DNA of 6,591 nt from NCBI GenBank assembly GCA_900554535.1, contig USIA01000106.1:1-6591 (forward strand), in the 5' to 3' direction. The stretch is from an uncultured Oscillospiraceae bacterium (GTDB lineage: Bacteria > Bacillota > Clostridia > Oscillospirales > Acutalibacteraceae). Positions 1-5,332 of the stretch are shown here, piece by piece (within the stretch, counting starts at the first letter, position 1; every line of letters starts with the position of its first letter). Made by a program: the position numbers and the translations under genes. The notes under the pieces were generated by a model, which was not told the origin of the DNA, did no database searches, and saw nothing but the letters and a program-made list of their open reading frames with translations.

Positions 1-981
1 CTGCCCTTCTCGCCCGTAAAAACCACCCGGCCAGCCTCTTTGGCCGCGACTTCTGCACAGCCATCAACTGCCACAAGCAAAATTGCAGACAGTGCATCCA
101 CCGGATTCCCATTTACACTGGTCACACAGGACAATGAGACGGTCACCTTTGACCATGTGCCCCAGCGCGTGTTGAGTACCAATCCCAACACAGGCGAGGA
201 ACTGATGGCCCTGGGTCTGGGCGACAAGATCATCGTCACCTGCTACAACACTGAGCACGTGGCCGACCAGTGGCGGAAAGAGTATGAATCTAAGCCGGTC
301 ATTGCAGAAAAATATCCCTCGCTGGAGACGGTTTTGAATCTGAATCCGGACTTTATCTATGGCAGAAGTTCGGCCTTCGGCAACCGGGACAGCAGCATCG
401 CCACGCACAAAAAGCTACAGGAAAATGGCATCATGTCCTTGGCGTCCATTGAGGGATATAAAACTGGCTGCGATGTGGAGGATGTGTATCAAGATTTCTA
501 TAATCTCGGGCGCATCTTCCAAGTTGAGGACAAGGCAAACCAGATCGTGGAGGATATGAAGCGGAAAATTGCAGCGGTCGAGGAAAAGGTCAATGGCGCG
601 CCTGCAGTCAAGGTATTTGATTTCGATTCGGAACAAGATGGAGGTGCTTATACGCCGGGGAACAACTTCACCTCCAAATTGATTCGCCATGCGGGCGGGG
701 TCAACATCTTCGAAAATCTCGAAAAAACATGGAACACCGTCAGCTGGGAGGCGGTTGTGGAGGCAAACCCGGACATTATCGTGATCAACGATTATGGCGA
801 TACCACGGCTGAGCAGAAAAAGGCATTCCTGAAAAGCAACCAGGCGCTGGCAAACGTCAATGCCATCAAGAACGACCGGTTCCTTGTCATTACGTTGCCG
901 GAGGTTTTCGCCAGCGCACGCGTGCCGGAAACCATCGAGAAATTCGCGAGGGCTTTCCATCCAGACGCGTTTGCACAGTAA
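1..981 (+). CDS. FecB/BtuF-like ABC transporter substrate-binding protein (5' partial)
   Basis: Extracellular solute-binding protein of the periplasmic-binding-protein family (Pfam PF01497 type) that captures an iron-siderophore, heme or cobalamin-like ligand and delivers it to the permease encoded next. The frame is open from base 1, so the gene starts upstream. The first TTG (position 40) would leave the protein without an export signal and is not believed to be the start. The first visible residues are an Ala/Ser/Thr/Pro-rich linker, typical just after the lipobox Cys of Gram-positive lipoproteins; the signal peptide and lipobox lie outside the window. Family landmarks are the strand plus VPQRV segment near codons 40-57, GEEL near codon 65 and the TVSWEAVVEANPDIIVI block near codons 245-265. 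Glu residues in the last two regions are at the places where BtuF/FhuD homologues dock onto permease Arg residues. It ends with TAA three bases before the permease ATG. The substrate cannot be told from sequence alone. Confidence 0.9.
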   Translation: MPFSPVKTTRPASLAATSAQPSTATSKIADSASTGFPFTLVTQDNETVTFDHVPQRVLSTNPNTGEELMALGLGDKIIVTCYNTEHVADQWRKEYESKPVIAEKYPSLETVLNLNPDFIYGRSSAFGNRDSSIATHKKLQENGIMSLASIEGYKTGCDVEDVYQDFYNLGRIFQVEDKANQIVEDMKRKIAAVEEKVNGAPAVKVFDFDSEQDGGAYTPGNNFTSKLIRHAGGVNIFENLEKTWNTVSWEAVVEANPDIIVINDYGDTTAEQKKAFLKSNQALANVNAIKNDRFLVITLPEVFASARVPETIEKFARAFHPDAFAQ

Positions 982-984
982 GCC

Positions 985-2046
985 ATGAAGCGTTTATGCA
1001 ACTGGTTGCGGACACACGTCTTTGCGGCCTGTCTGGGTTTGGCGGCTATTCTGTTGGTCACGGTGGCGTTGGCTGTTTCAATCGGGCCGGTGATGATTCC
1101 CTTTTCCGAGGTGTGGCGCGTTCTATTTCACAACCTGTTCGGGGTGGGAGATATTTCGGATATTCCGGCCAATACTCAAAATATTGTCTGGCATCTGCGT
1201 GTGCCGCGCGTGCTGATGGGCGCACTGGTCGGCCTGAGTTTGACGCTTTCCGGGATTGCAATGCAATCGTTTACGAAAAACCCGCTGGCAAGCCCCTATG
1301 TATTGGGTATTTCTTCGGGAGCGTCCTTTGGCGCCGTGCTCGCAATCACCACGGGCGCATTGGCCTTTTTGGGCGCTTATGCGCTGCAAGTTGGCGCATT
1401 CGCGGGCGCAATGGCTTCGATTCTGATCGTCTATGGTATGGCGAAAAGCGGCAGAGCCGTGGCGCCGATTAAGTTGGTGCTGGTTGGTATGGCGGTTTCT
1501 GCCCTGTTCAGCGCTTTTTCCAATTTTCTGGTATATAAAGCGCCGGTCGAAAGCAAGGTTAAAGAAGTAACTTTCTGGATGCTGGGGAGCATCGCTAGCG
1601 CGGAGTGGAAGGATCTGATTCCATTGGCTGTGCTGGCGGTGCCGGGGTCCATCGTGCTGTACGCCCTGTCCAATTCCCTCAATGCACTTTTGATGGGTGA
1701 GAGCAGCGCGATTACGCTAGGGGTTTCTGTCAATGCGGTGCGCACGGTCACGGTGTTCCTTTCGGCCATTCTGACTGGCGCCGCAGTGGCGTCCTCCGGG
1801 TGCATCGGCTTTATCGGGCTGGTGGTGCCGCACATTACGCGTGCGGTGGTCGGCGCAGATCACCGCAAGGTTATTCCGATTGCCTCCTTTTTGGGCGCGA
1901 TCTTCCTGATTTGGGTGGATGTTGGAGCGCGCATGCTCGACATTCCCAGCGAGATTCCCATTGGGATTATCACCGCCATGGTGGGCGCGCCTTTCTTCCT
2001 CTGGATGATGAAGGCACGCAGGTACGCCTTTGGCGGCAGTTCATGA
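985..2046 (+). CDS. FecCD/BtuC-family ABC transporter permease
   Basis: Integral membrane permease (353 aa, the usual length for the family) forming the translocation channel, presumably as a homodimer because only one permease gene is present. About ten hydrophobic segments are visible, the first at residues 14-34. Family signatures are LRVPRVL (70-77) with GLSLTLSGIAMQ (83-94), KNPLASPYVLGISSG (98-112), the cytoplasmic coupling segment LNALLMGESSAITLG (232-246), and GCIGFIGLVVPHITR (272-286). The ATG lies three bases after the stop of the binding-protein gene. There is no convincing Shine-Dalgarno in front of it, so translation is probably coupled to the upstream gene. It is followed 12 bases later by the ATPase gene. 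The ligand is likely an iron chelate, heme or corrinoid (family knowledge); the exact one is unknown. Confidence 0.95.
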   Translation: MKRLCNWLRTHVFAACLGLAAILLVTVALAVSIGPVMIPFSEVWRVLFHNLFGVGDISDIPANTQNIVWHLRVPRVLMGALVGLSLTLSGIAMQSFTKNPLASPYVLGISSGASFGAVLAITTGALAFLGAYALQVGAFAGAMASILIVYGMAKSGRAVAPIKLVLVGMAVSALFSAFSNFLVYKAPVESKVKEVTFWMLGSIASAEWKDLIPLAVLAVPGSIVLYALSNSLNALLMGESSAITLGVSVNAVRTVTVFLSAILTGAAVASSGCIGFIGLVVPHITRAVVGADHRKVIPIASFLGAIFLIWVDVGARMLDIPSEIPIGIITAMVGAPFFLWMMKARRYAFGGSS

Positions 2047-2051
2047 GGAGG
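2046..2051 (+). promoter_or_regulatory. Shine-Dalgarno of the ATPase gene
   Basis: AGGAGG shares its first A with the permease TGA stop and sits seven bases before the ATPase ATG. Terminating ribosomes on the permease gene would be placed directly at this site, favouring coupled, balanced expression. This contrasts with the permease gene, which has no comparable site. Confidence 0.85.
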
Positions 2052-2058
2052 CATCCCT

Positions 2059-2808
2059 ATGCTGCAAGTGAAAAATCTGCATTATCGGGCAGGACAACAA
2101 GAAATTCTGCACGGCATTTCCCTGCACGTGGACAGCGAGGAATTCGTTGGCATTATCGGTCCCAATGGCAGCGGTAAATCGACGCTGCTGAAAACCATTT
2201 ATAAGTTTCTACAGCCTTCCGCCGGAGAGATTGAGCTCAATGGTGCCTCCCTGCTGCAAATGCAGAACCGTCAGATGGCGCAGGAGATGGCCGTCGTCGC
2301 GCAGGAAAACGACGCAAATTTTGATTTCTTGGTGGAGGAAGTCGTACAGATGGGCCGCTATCCCCGTAAAAAACGAATGGAGGCAGCTAACCGAGAGGAT
2401 GCGAACATCGTCGCCCATGCATTGGAACAGGTGGAGATGATCGACTTTGCGCAGCGGAGCTTCCTGAGCCTTTCGGGCGGAGAAAAGCAGCGAGTGCTCA
2501 TTGCCCGCGCGCTGGCGCAGCAGACGGAGATGATTGTCCTCGATGAGCCGACGAATCATCTGGATATCGGCGCACAAATCAAAACGCTGCGGCTTTTGAA
2601 ACACTCCGGTAAGACGATCCTGGCTGTGCTACACGACCTGACGCTGGCGGCCCGGTTTTGCGACCGGCTGTATGCGCTTTATCAGGGGCGGCTGTATGCG
2701 CAGGGAACGCCGAAGCAGATCATTACACCGGAGTTACTCTGGAAGTTATACCGGGCAAAAGCAGAGGTATTTGACCGAAACGGACGGCTATGTATCGAGT
2801 TTTTGTGA
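2059..2808 (+). CDS. FecE/BtuD-type ABC transporter ATP-binding protein
   Basis: Cytoplasmic ATPase (249 aa) that powers the preceding permease and completes the binding protein-permease-ATPase operon. All nucleotide-binding motifs are intact: Walker A GPNGSGKST (residues 34-42), Q-loop Gln82, signature LSGGE (138-142), Walker B MIVLDEP (158-164) with catalytic Glu163, D-loop NHLD (166-169) and switch His192. The sequence LDEPTNHLDIGAQ is characteristic of the iron-chelate/vitamin B12 importer group. A textbook AGGAGG (2046-2051) lies seven bases before the ATG and overlaps the permease stop codon. It is the last gene of the operon; a strong hairpin terminator begins about 50 bases after its TGA. 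Confidence 0.95.
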   Translation: MLQVKNLHYRAGQQEILHGISLHVDSEEFVGIIGPNGSGKSTLLKTIYKFLQPSAGEIELNGASLLQMQNRQMAQEMAVVAQENDANFDFLVEEVVQMGRYPRKKRMEAANREDANIVAHALEQVEMIDFAQRSFLSLSGGEKQRVLIARALAQQTEMIVLDEPTNHLDIGAQIKTLRLLKHSGKTILAVLHDLTLAARFCDRLYALYQGRLYAQGTPKQIITPELLWKLYRAKAEVFDRNGRLCIEFL

Positions 2809-2856
2809 GCCATAGTTCTTTTCCCAATAGGAGCAGGGGCCCACGCGTCAAAAAAC

Positions 2857-2911
2857 AAAAAGCCGGATGGGCAATGGAATTCCCAAAATTCCATCGCGCG
2901 TCCGGCTTTTT
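2857..2911. terminator. Bidirectional nested-hairpin terminator
   Basis: Outer arms AAAAAGCCGGA (2857-2867) and TCCGGCTTTTT (2901-2911) are perfectly complementary over 11 bp. An inner hairpin ATGGAATT (2874-2881) / AATTCCAT (2887-2894) closes a five-base loop. The A tract on the left and T tract on the right give a U run to transcripts from either side, so it can end both the ABC operon (plus) and the VOC gene (minus, stop at 2948). The 48 bases between the ATPase stop and the hairpin show nothing else. Confidence 0.85.
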
Positions 2912-2947
2912 TGCATCTATGAATTGCCTAACAGCAAACGGGGCAAA

Positions 2948-3337
2948 TTATTCGGCGGCGCACAGGCAAAAAGGATGCCCGGCCGGGTCGATCATGGTCG
3001 TGAAATGCGGCCCGCCGAACTGTTCCTTTGCCTTTTTGGCGCCGAGCGATTCGGCATATGCCACAGCGGCCGGCACATCCGGTACCTGAAAATCAAAATG
3101 CATCTGTTTCTGTTGCTGCCCCGGCTGCTCCGGCCATACAGGTGGAAGATAGGGCAGGATATTATCGCCCTTTTCCTGCATGAACAGGAAACGCTGCGTG
3201 CCGTCCGGGCTTGTCAGCGACGGATGCCCCCACAACTCCTTACGTTCCCAGCCCAGCAGCGCTTCATAAAAGATGCACAGGGCATCTTCGTCCGGGCAGT
3301 CAATCGTGATATTTGAAAAACGAATTCCTTCTATCAT
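2948..3337 (-). CDS. VOC superfamily / glyoxalase-like protein
   Basis: Small cytoplasmic protein (129 aa, usual for a two-module betaalphabetabetabeta VOC fold; closest in style to the Glyoxalase_6 group). The first module runs from about residue 5 (RFSNITIDCPDEDALCIFYEALLGW, residues 6-30) and the second from MHFDFQVPDVPAAVAYAESLGA (79-100) to DPAGHPFCL (117-125). His80 is at the position that often holds a metal ligand, but the set of ligands is not clearly complete, so the enzyme activity and substrate are unknown. Members act on small electrophiles, antibiotics or extradiol substrates, and many are uncharacterised. Start choice: an in-frame TTG at 3343 is only three bases from the AAGGAGG (3347-3353), while the ATG at 3337 is nine bases away, so the ATG is preferred. 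It is a single-gene unit with its own promoter and a shared terminator. Confidence 0.85.
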   Translation of the reverse strand: MIEGIRFSNITIDCPDEDALCIFYEALLGWERKELWGHPSLTSPDGTQRFLFMQEKGDNILPYLPPVWPEQPGQQQKQMHFDFQVPDVPAAVAYAESLGAKKAKEQFGGPHFTTMIDPAGHPFCLCAAE

Positions 3338-3346
3338 CTTCAAGAT

Positions 3347-3353
3347 CCTCCTT
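3347..3353 (-). promoter_or_regulatory. Shine-Dalgarno that decides the VOC gene start
   Basis: AAGGAGG on the minus strand. It is nine bases before ATG 3337 and only three before the alternative in-frame TTG at 3343, which favours the ATG. Confidence 0.8.
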
Positions 3354-3393
3354 TGCCAGTTTCCGCTTCATGTGAATACACCTGTATACCGGT

Positions 3394-3422
3394 AGCATAC
3401 CACAATGCTGCAAAAGAATCAA
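3394..3422 (-). promoter_or_regulatory. Sigma-A promoter of the VOC gene
   Basis: Minus-strand -35 TTGATT (3422-3417), 17-bp spacer, -10 TATGCT (3399-3394) preceded by TGG, which gives an extended -10. Transcription should start near 3387, leaving a leader of about 50 bases. The 16-bp palindrome 3421-3436 overlaps the first two bases of the -35, so the promoter looks regulated. Confidence 0.65.
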
Positions 3423-3436
3423 GAACAAATGTTCTT
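3421..3436. promoter_or_regulatory. 16-bp palindromic operator candidate, LexA-box-like
   Basis: Perfect palindrome AAGAACA-AA-TGTTCTT (7+2+7). It contains GAAC-AAAT-GTTC, which matches the core GAAC-RNRY-GTTC of the Gram-positive LexA (DinR) box, but the flanking bases are A and T instead of C and G. It abuts the -35 of the VOC gene promoter, where a bound repressor would block RNA polymerase. The identity of the regulator is inference; any dimeric helix-turn-helix protein could bind here. Confidence 0.45.
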
Positions 3437-3448
3437 AAATGCGACAAA

Positions 3449-3493
3449 ACAACCGCCCGCAAACCGAGGGGATCGTCGGTCGCGGGCGGTTGT
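3449..3493 (-). terminator. Rho-independent terminator of folT
   Basis: Arms ACAACCGCCCGC (3449-3460) and GCGGGCGGTTGT (3482-3493) pair perfectly over 12 bp, with a small inner pair ACCGA (3463-3467) / TCGGT (3476-3480). Read on the minus strand the stem lies about ten bases after the folT stop and runs into a T-rich tail (TTGTTTTG). It separates folT from the VOC promoter immediately downstream. Confidence 0.75.
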
Positions 3494-3502
3494 GAAAGAA
3501 GA

Positions 3503-4081
3503 TCAGGCGCCGGCCAGGCGCTTGCCGGTGACTTGATGATAAATGGCAGGGATCGCCTTGCAAAGGGCAAACATCATGAGAATCTCAATCGGAAGCAGGA
3601 TCATATTTTTGACAAAGCTGACCGGGAACAGCGCCCAAAATCCCTGTCCATAGAAGATCGTTTTCCATACCATATTCATGCCTAGGTTGCAGATGAAGGT
3701 GACCAACACCTTGGCAAAAATAATGCGCGGCAGCTTGACCGGACGGTGGTACAAGAATACGCCATAAATCAGGCCGCCAGCCATCGCAGTCAGTAGGAAG
3801 CCGGGAAAATAGGCGCCCACTGGATGCAGCAGATAGCCGATGATGTCGCCAAGCCCGGCGGTGACCATGGCCATGACGGGGCCGAACAAAAGGCCCGTGA
3901 GGACGGTGGTCAGAAAACCAAAGGTCACGCGTGAGTCCGGCGTGATATAAACGCCGAAGCTGCTGATCGCAATTTTCAGTGCAAGCAGCAGCGCCGCAAT
4001 TGTCAGGGACGGCAGATGCTTGAATTCCGCGGCGGAATCCCGAAAAAGGGCGCGCGGGGTGGACTGGAACGGTGTTCGCAT
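3503..4081 (-). CDS. folT: Folate ECF transporter S-component (FolT-like)
   Basis: Membrane substrate-binding subunit (192 aa, about six hydrophobic segments) of an energy-coupling-factor importer, expected to bind folate and to share an EcfA-EcfA'-EcfT module encoded elsewhere. Typical folate-family features are SLTIAALLLALKIAISSF in helix 1 (25-42), TPDSRVTFGFL (47-57), LLFGPVMAMVTAGLGDIIGYLL (64-85), and HPVGAYFPGFLLTAMAGGLIYGV (86-108). The start ATG 4081 has GGAGGT eight bases upstream. An earlier in-frame ATG at 4096 overlaps that site, and longer readings would translate the riboswitch; both are rejected. Substrate assignment is strengthened by the THF riboswitch in the leader, which feeds reduced-folate level back onto uptake. 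It is monocistronic, with its own promoter and terminator. Confidence 0.9.
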   Translation of the reverse strand: MRTPFQSTPRALFRDSAAEFKHLPSLTIAALLLALKIAISSFGVYITPDSRVTFGFLTTVLTGLLFGPVMAMVTAGLGDIIGYLLHPVGAYFPGFLLTAMAGGLIYGVFLYHRPVKLPRIIFAKVLVTFICNLGMNMVWKTIFYGQGFWALFPVSFVKNMILLPIEILMMFALCKAIPAIYHQVTGKRLAGA

Positions 4082-4086
4082 AAAAA

Positions 4087-4166
4087 ATACCTCCATAATC
4101 TTTGCAGCGCGCAGAAGCACCGGCAATCCGGCGCCTGTTGCTGCATAGCCAGGAGGTATGCAGCAG
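4087..4166 (-). promoter_or_regulatory. Riboswitch expression platform (translational)
   Basis: Two mutually exclusive folds can be read. Without ligand, TGCTGCATA (4165-4157), which includes most of the P1 3' strand, pairs with TATGCAGCA (4147-4139) and holds CCTCC inside a hairpin. With ligand, P1 uses CTGCTG, freeing ATACCTCC (4159-4152) to pair with GGAGGTAT (4094-4087) and hide the ribosome binding site. A separate hairpin 4134-4128/4123-4117 lies between. There is no U tract after a strong stem, so translational control is more likely than termination. Confidence 0.7.
4089..4094 (-). promoter_or_regulatory. folT Shine-Dalgarno, target of an anti-SD
   Basis: GGAGGT lies eight bases before the folT ATG. 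Together with the next two bases it forms GGAGGTAT (4094-4087), which is perfectly complementary to ATACCTCC (4159-4152) just after the riboswitch aptamer. It is therefore the likely switch point of folate control. Confidence 0.75.
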
Positions 4167-4270
4167 CGGGATGCGGAAACCATACCGCAAGTGGGAACAA
4201 TCTCCACTTTTCGTCCCGCCGACAACTCCCCGTTCGGCGGGCACTTGACGCATCGTTTCCTACTCTGCTG
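4161..4270 (-). ncRNA. Class-I tetrahydrofolate (THF) riboswitch aptamer
   Basis: Minus-strand leader of folT that fits the THF-I consensus from end to end. P1 is CAGCAG (4270-4265) with CTGCTG (4166-4161), followed by AGTAG (4264-4260). P2 is GGAAAC (4260-4255) with GTTTCC (4180-4175). The conserved GCGTCAAGTG is at 4251-4242. P3 is CCCGCC (4241-4236) with GGCGGG (4220-4215), with a 15-base loop of the GAAyGGG...GTyGTC type. ACGAA (4214-4210) follows, then a hairpin AAGTGG (4209-4204)/CCACTT (4194-4189), GCGGT (4188-4184) and GCATCC (4174-4169). GGGA in the P3 loop (4230-4227) can pair with TCCC (4171-4168), as expected for the known pseudoknot. Binding of reduced folates should lower FolT production. 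Confidence 0.9.
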
Positions 4271-4289
4271 GCTGTATTCGAATAGTGCC

Positions 4290-4317
4290 ATTATAGCACG
4301 AATTTTGCAAAAAGCAA
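4290..4317 (-). promoter_or_regulatory. Sigma-A promoter of folT
   Basis: Minus-strand TTGCTT (4317-4312), 16-bp spacer, perfect TATAAT (4295-4290) preceded by TGC (extended -10). The expected transcription start near 4283 is a few bases before riboswitch P1 at 4270. Confidence 0.8.
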
Positions 4318-4364
4318 CCCATTCACAGCCGTGCGGCCTTGTCTGTGCAGATGCATTTCTGCCC

Positions 4365-4393
4365 TTGCTTTTTGGTTGTGCTTCTGGTATTCT
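4365..4393 (+). promoter_or_regulatory. Sigma-A promoter of nfo
   Basis: TTGCTT (4365-4370), 17-bp spacer, TATTCT (4388-4393) preceded by TGG (extended -10). The transcript would start near 4400, giving a short leader of about 34 bases. The ten bases TTGCTTTTTG at 4365-4374 also occur in the oppositely oriented folT promoter (4317-4308). Confidence 0.65.
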
Positions 4394-4433
4394 AAATTAA
4401 GAATTTTTACTGATTTAAGGAGGGGGACTATCC

Positions 4434-5270
4434 ATGCTGCACATCGGATGTCATCTGTCGTCATCCGGCGGCTATCTGCACATGGGGCAGCAGGCGCAAA
4501 CGCTCGGCGCAGATACGTTTCAGTTTTTTACGCGCAACCCGCGCGGCAGCCGGGCCAAGCCCTTTGACGCGGACGATGCAGCGGCGCTGTGCGATTTTTT
4601 GCGGGCAAATCAGTTTGCCCCGATTATAGCGCACGCGCCGTATACGCTCAATCCTTGTTCGGCAAAGCCGGAGGTACGGGAATTTGCCCGCCAGACCATG
4701 GCCGACGACCTTGACCGGCTGGCGCATCTGCCGGATGCATGCTATAATTTTCATCCCGGCAGCCACACGGGCCAGGGCGTAGAAGCAGGGATCGCGCAGA
4801 TCATCGATGCGCTCGATGCAGTTTGCACGCCGGCGCATCCCACGACGATTTTATTGGAGACCATGGCGGGCAAGGGAACGGAGGTCGGCGGCCGTTTTGA
4901 GGAGCTGCGCGCCATCCTGGATGGGGTGCGGGATTCCAGCAATCTGGGCGTGTGCTTGGACACCTGCCACGTGCATGATGCGGGATATGACCTTGTGCAT
5001 GACCTCGATGGCGTGCTGACGGAATTTGACCGCGTGATCGGGCTTGAGCGATTGAAGGCTGTGCATCTCAATGACAGCAAAAATCCGCTGGGAAGCCACA
5101 AGGACCGCCATGAAAAAATCGGCGAAGGTGATCTGGGGCTGGAGGCCTGCCTGCGGATTGTCAGCCATCCGGCGCTGCGGGATCTGCCGTTTGTGCTGGA
5201 GACGCCCAACGATCTTTCCGGCTACGCCCGTGAAATCGCCCTGCTCAGACAAGGGGTTGAGGCAGGCTGA
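4434..5270 (+). CDS. nfo: Endonuclease IV (apurinic/apyrimidinic endonuclease)
   Basis: Base-excision-repair enzyme (278 aa, normal length) that cuts the DNA backbone 5' to abasic sites and removes blocked 3' ends; it uses three zinc ions. All nine metal ligands known from the E. coli enzyme are present with the right spacing: His67, His107 (in NFHPGSH), Glu142 (LLET), Asp176 and His179 (LDTCHVHDAGYD), His211 (HLND), Asp224 and His226 (KDRHEKIGEG), and Glu256 (ETP). It is a TIM-barrel cytoplasmic enzyme. AAGGAGG (4417-4423) lies ten bases before the ATG. It is transcribed alone, divergent from folT and convergent with the DsbA-like gene. Confidence 0.97.
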   Translation: MLHIGCHLSSSGGYLHMGQQAQTLGADTFQFFTRNPRGSRAKPFDADDAAALCDFLRANQFAPIIAHAPYTLNPCSAKPEVREFARQTMADDLDRLAHLPDACYNFHPGSHTGQGVEAGIAQIIDALDAVCTPAHPTTILLETMAGKGTEVGGRFEELRAILDGVRDSSNLGVCLDTCHVHDAGYDLVHDLDGVLTEFDRVIGLERLKAVHLNDSKNPLGSHKDRHEKIGEGDLGLEACLRIVSHPALRDLPFVLETPNDLSGYAREIALLRQGVEAG

Positions 5271-5332
5271 AACCTACCTGGAACGGCATATAGACGAAGG
5301 TCCAATCCTTCTCTGGCTGTTCCTGGGTTTTT
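5270..5332. terminator. Possible bidirectional terminator between nfo and the DsbA-like gene
   Basis: An imperfect long hairpin spans the short gap of the two convergent genes: AAACC (5270-5274) with GGTTT (5326-5330), GGAAC (5280-5284) with GTTCC (5319-5323), and GAAGG (5296-5300) with CCTTC (5307-5311). A five-T run (5328-5332) follows on the plus side. It overlaps both stop codons. The internal loops make it weaker than the other terminators here. Confidence 0.4.

Noticed and set aside
415..960. 181-codon open frame on the minus strand opposite the binding-protein gene
   Set aside because: It is antisense to a clear protein family member, has no recognisable domain or ribosome binding site, and is explained by codon bias of the real gene.
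40..981. TTG at position 40 as start of the substrate-binding protein
   Set aside because: The frame is open to base 1, no Shine-Dalgarno precedes the TTG, and an export signal would be missing. The gene is better treated as truncated by the window edge.
4117..4134. Hairpin GCGCCGG-ATTG-CCGGTGC as the riboswitch terminator
   Set aside because: It is not followed by a U tract; the next T run (4082-4087) is after the ribosome binding site. It is more likely a spacer hairpin within a translational platform.
4082..4291. N-terminal extension of the folT reading frame back to 4291
   Set aside because: These codons coincide with the -10 edge, the THF riboswitch and its expression platform, and give a Cys- and Arg-rich peptide unlike the family. 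The ATG at 4081 has the proper ribosome binding site.
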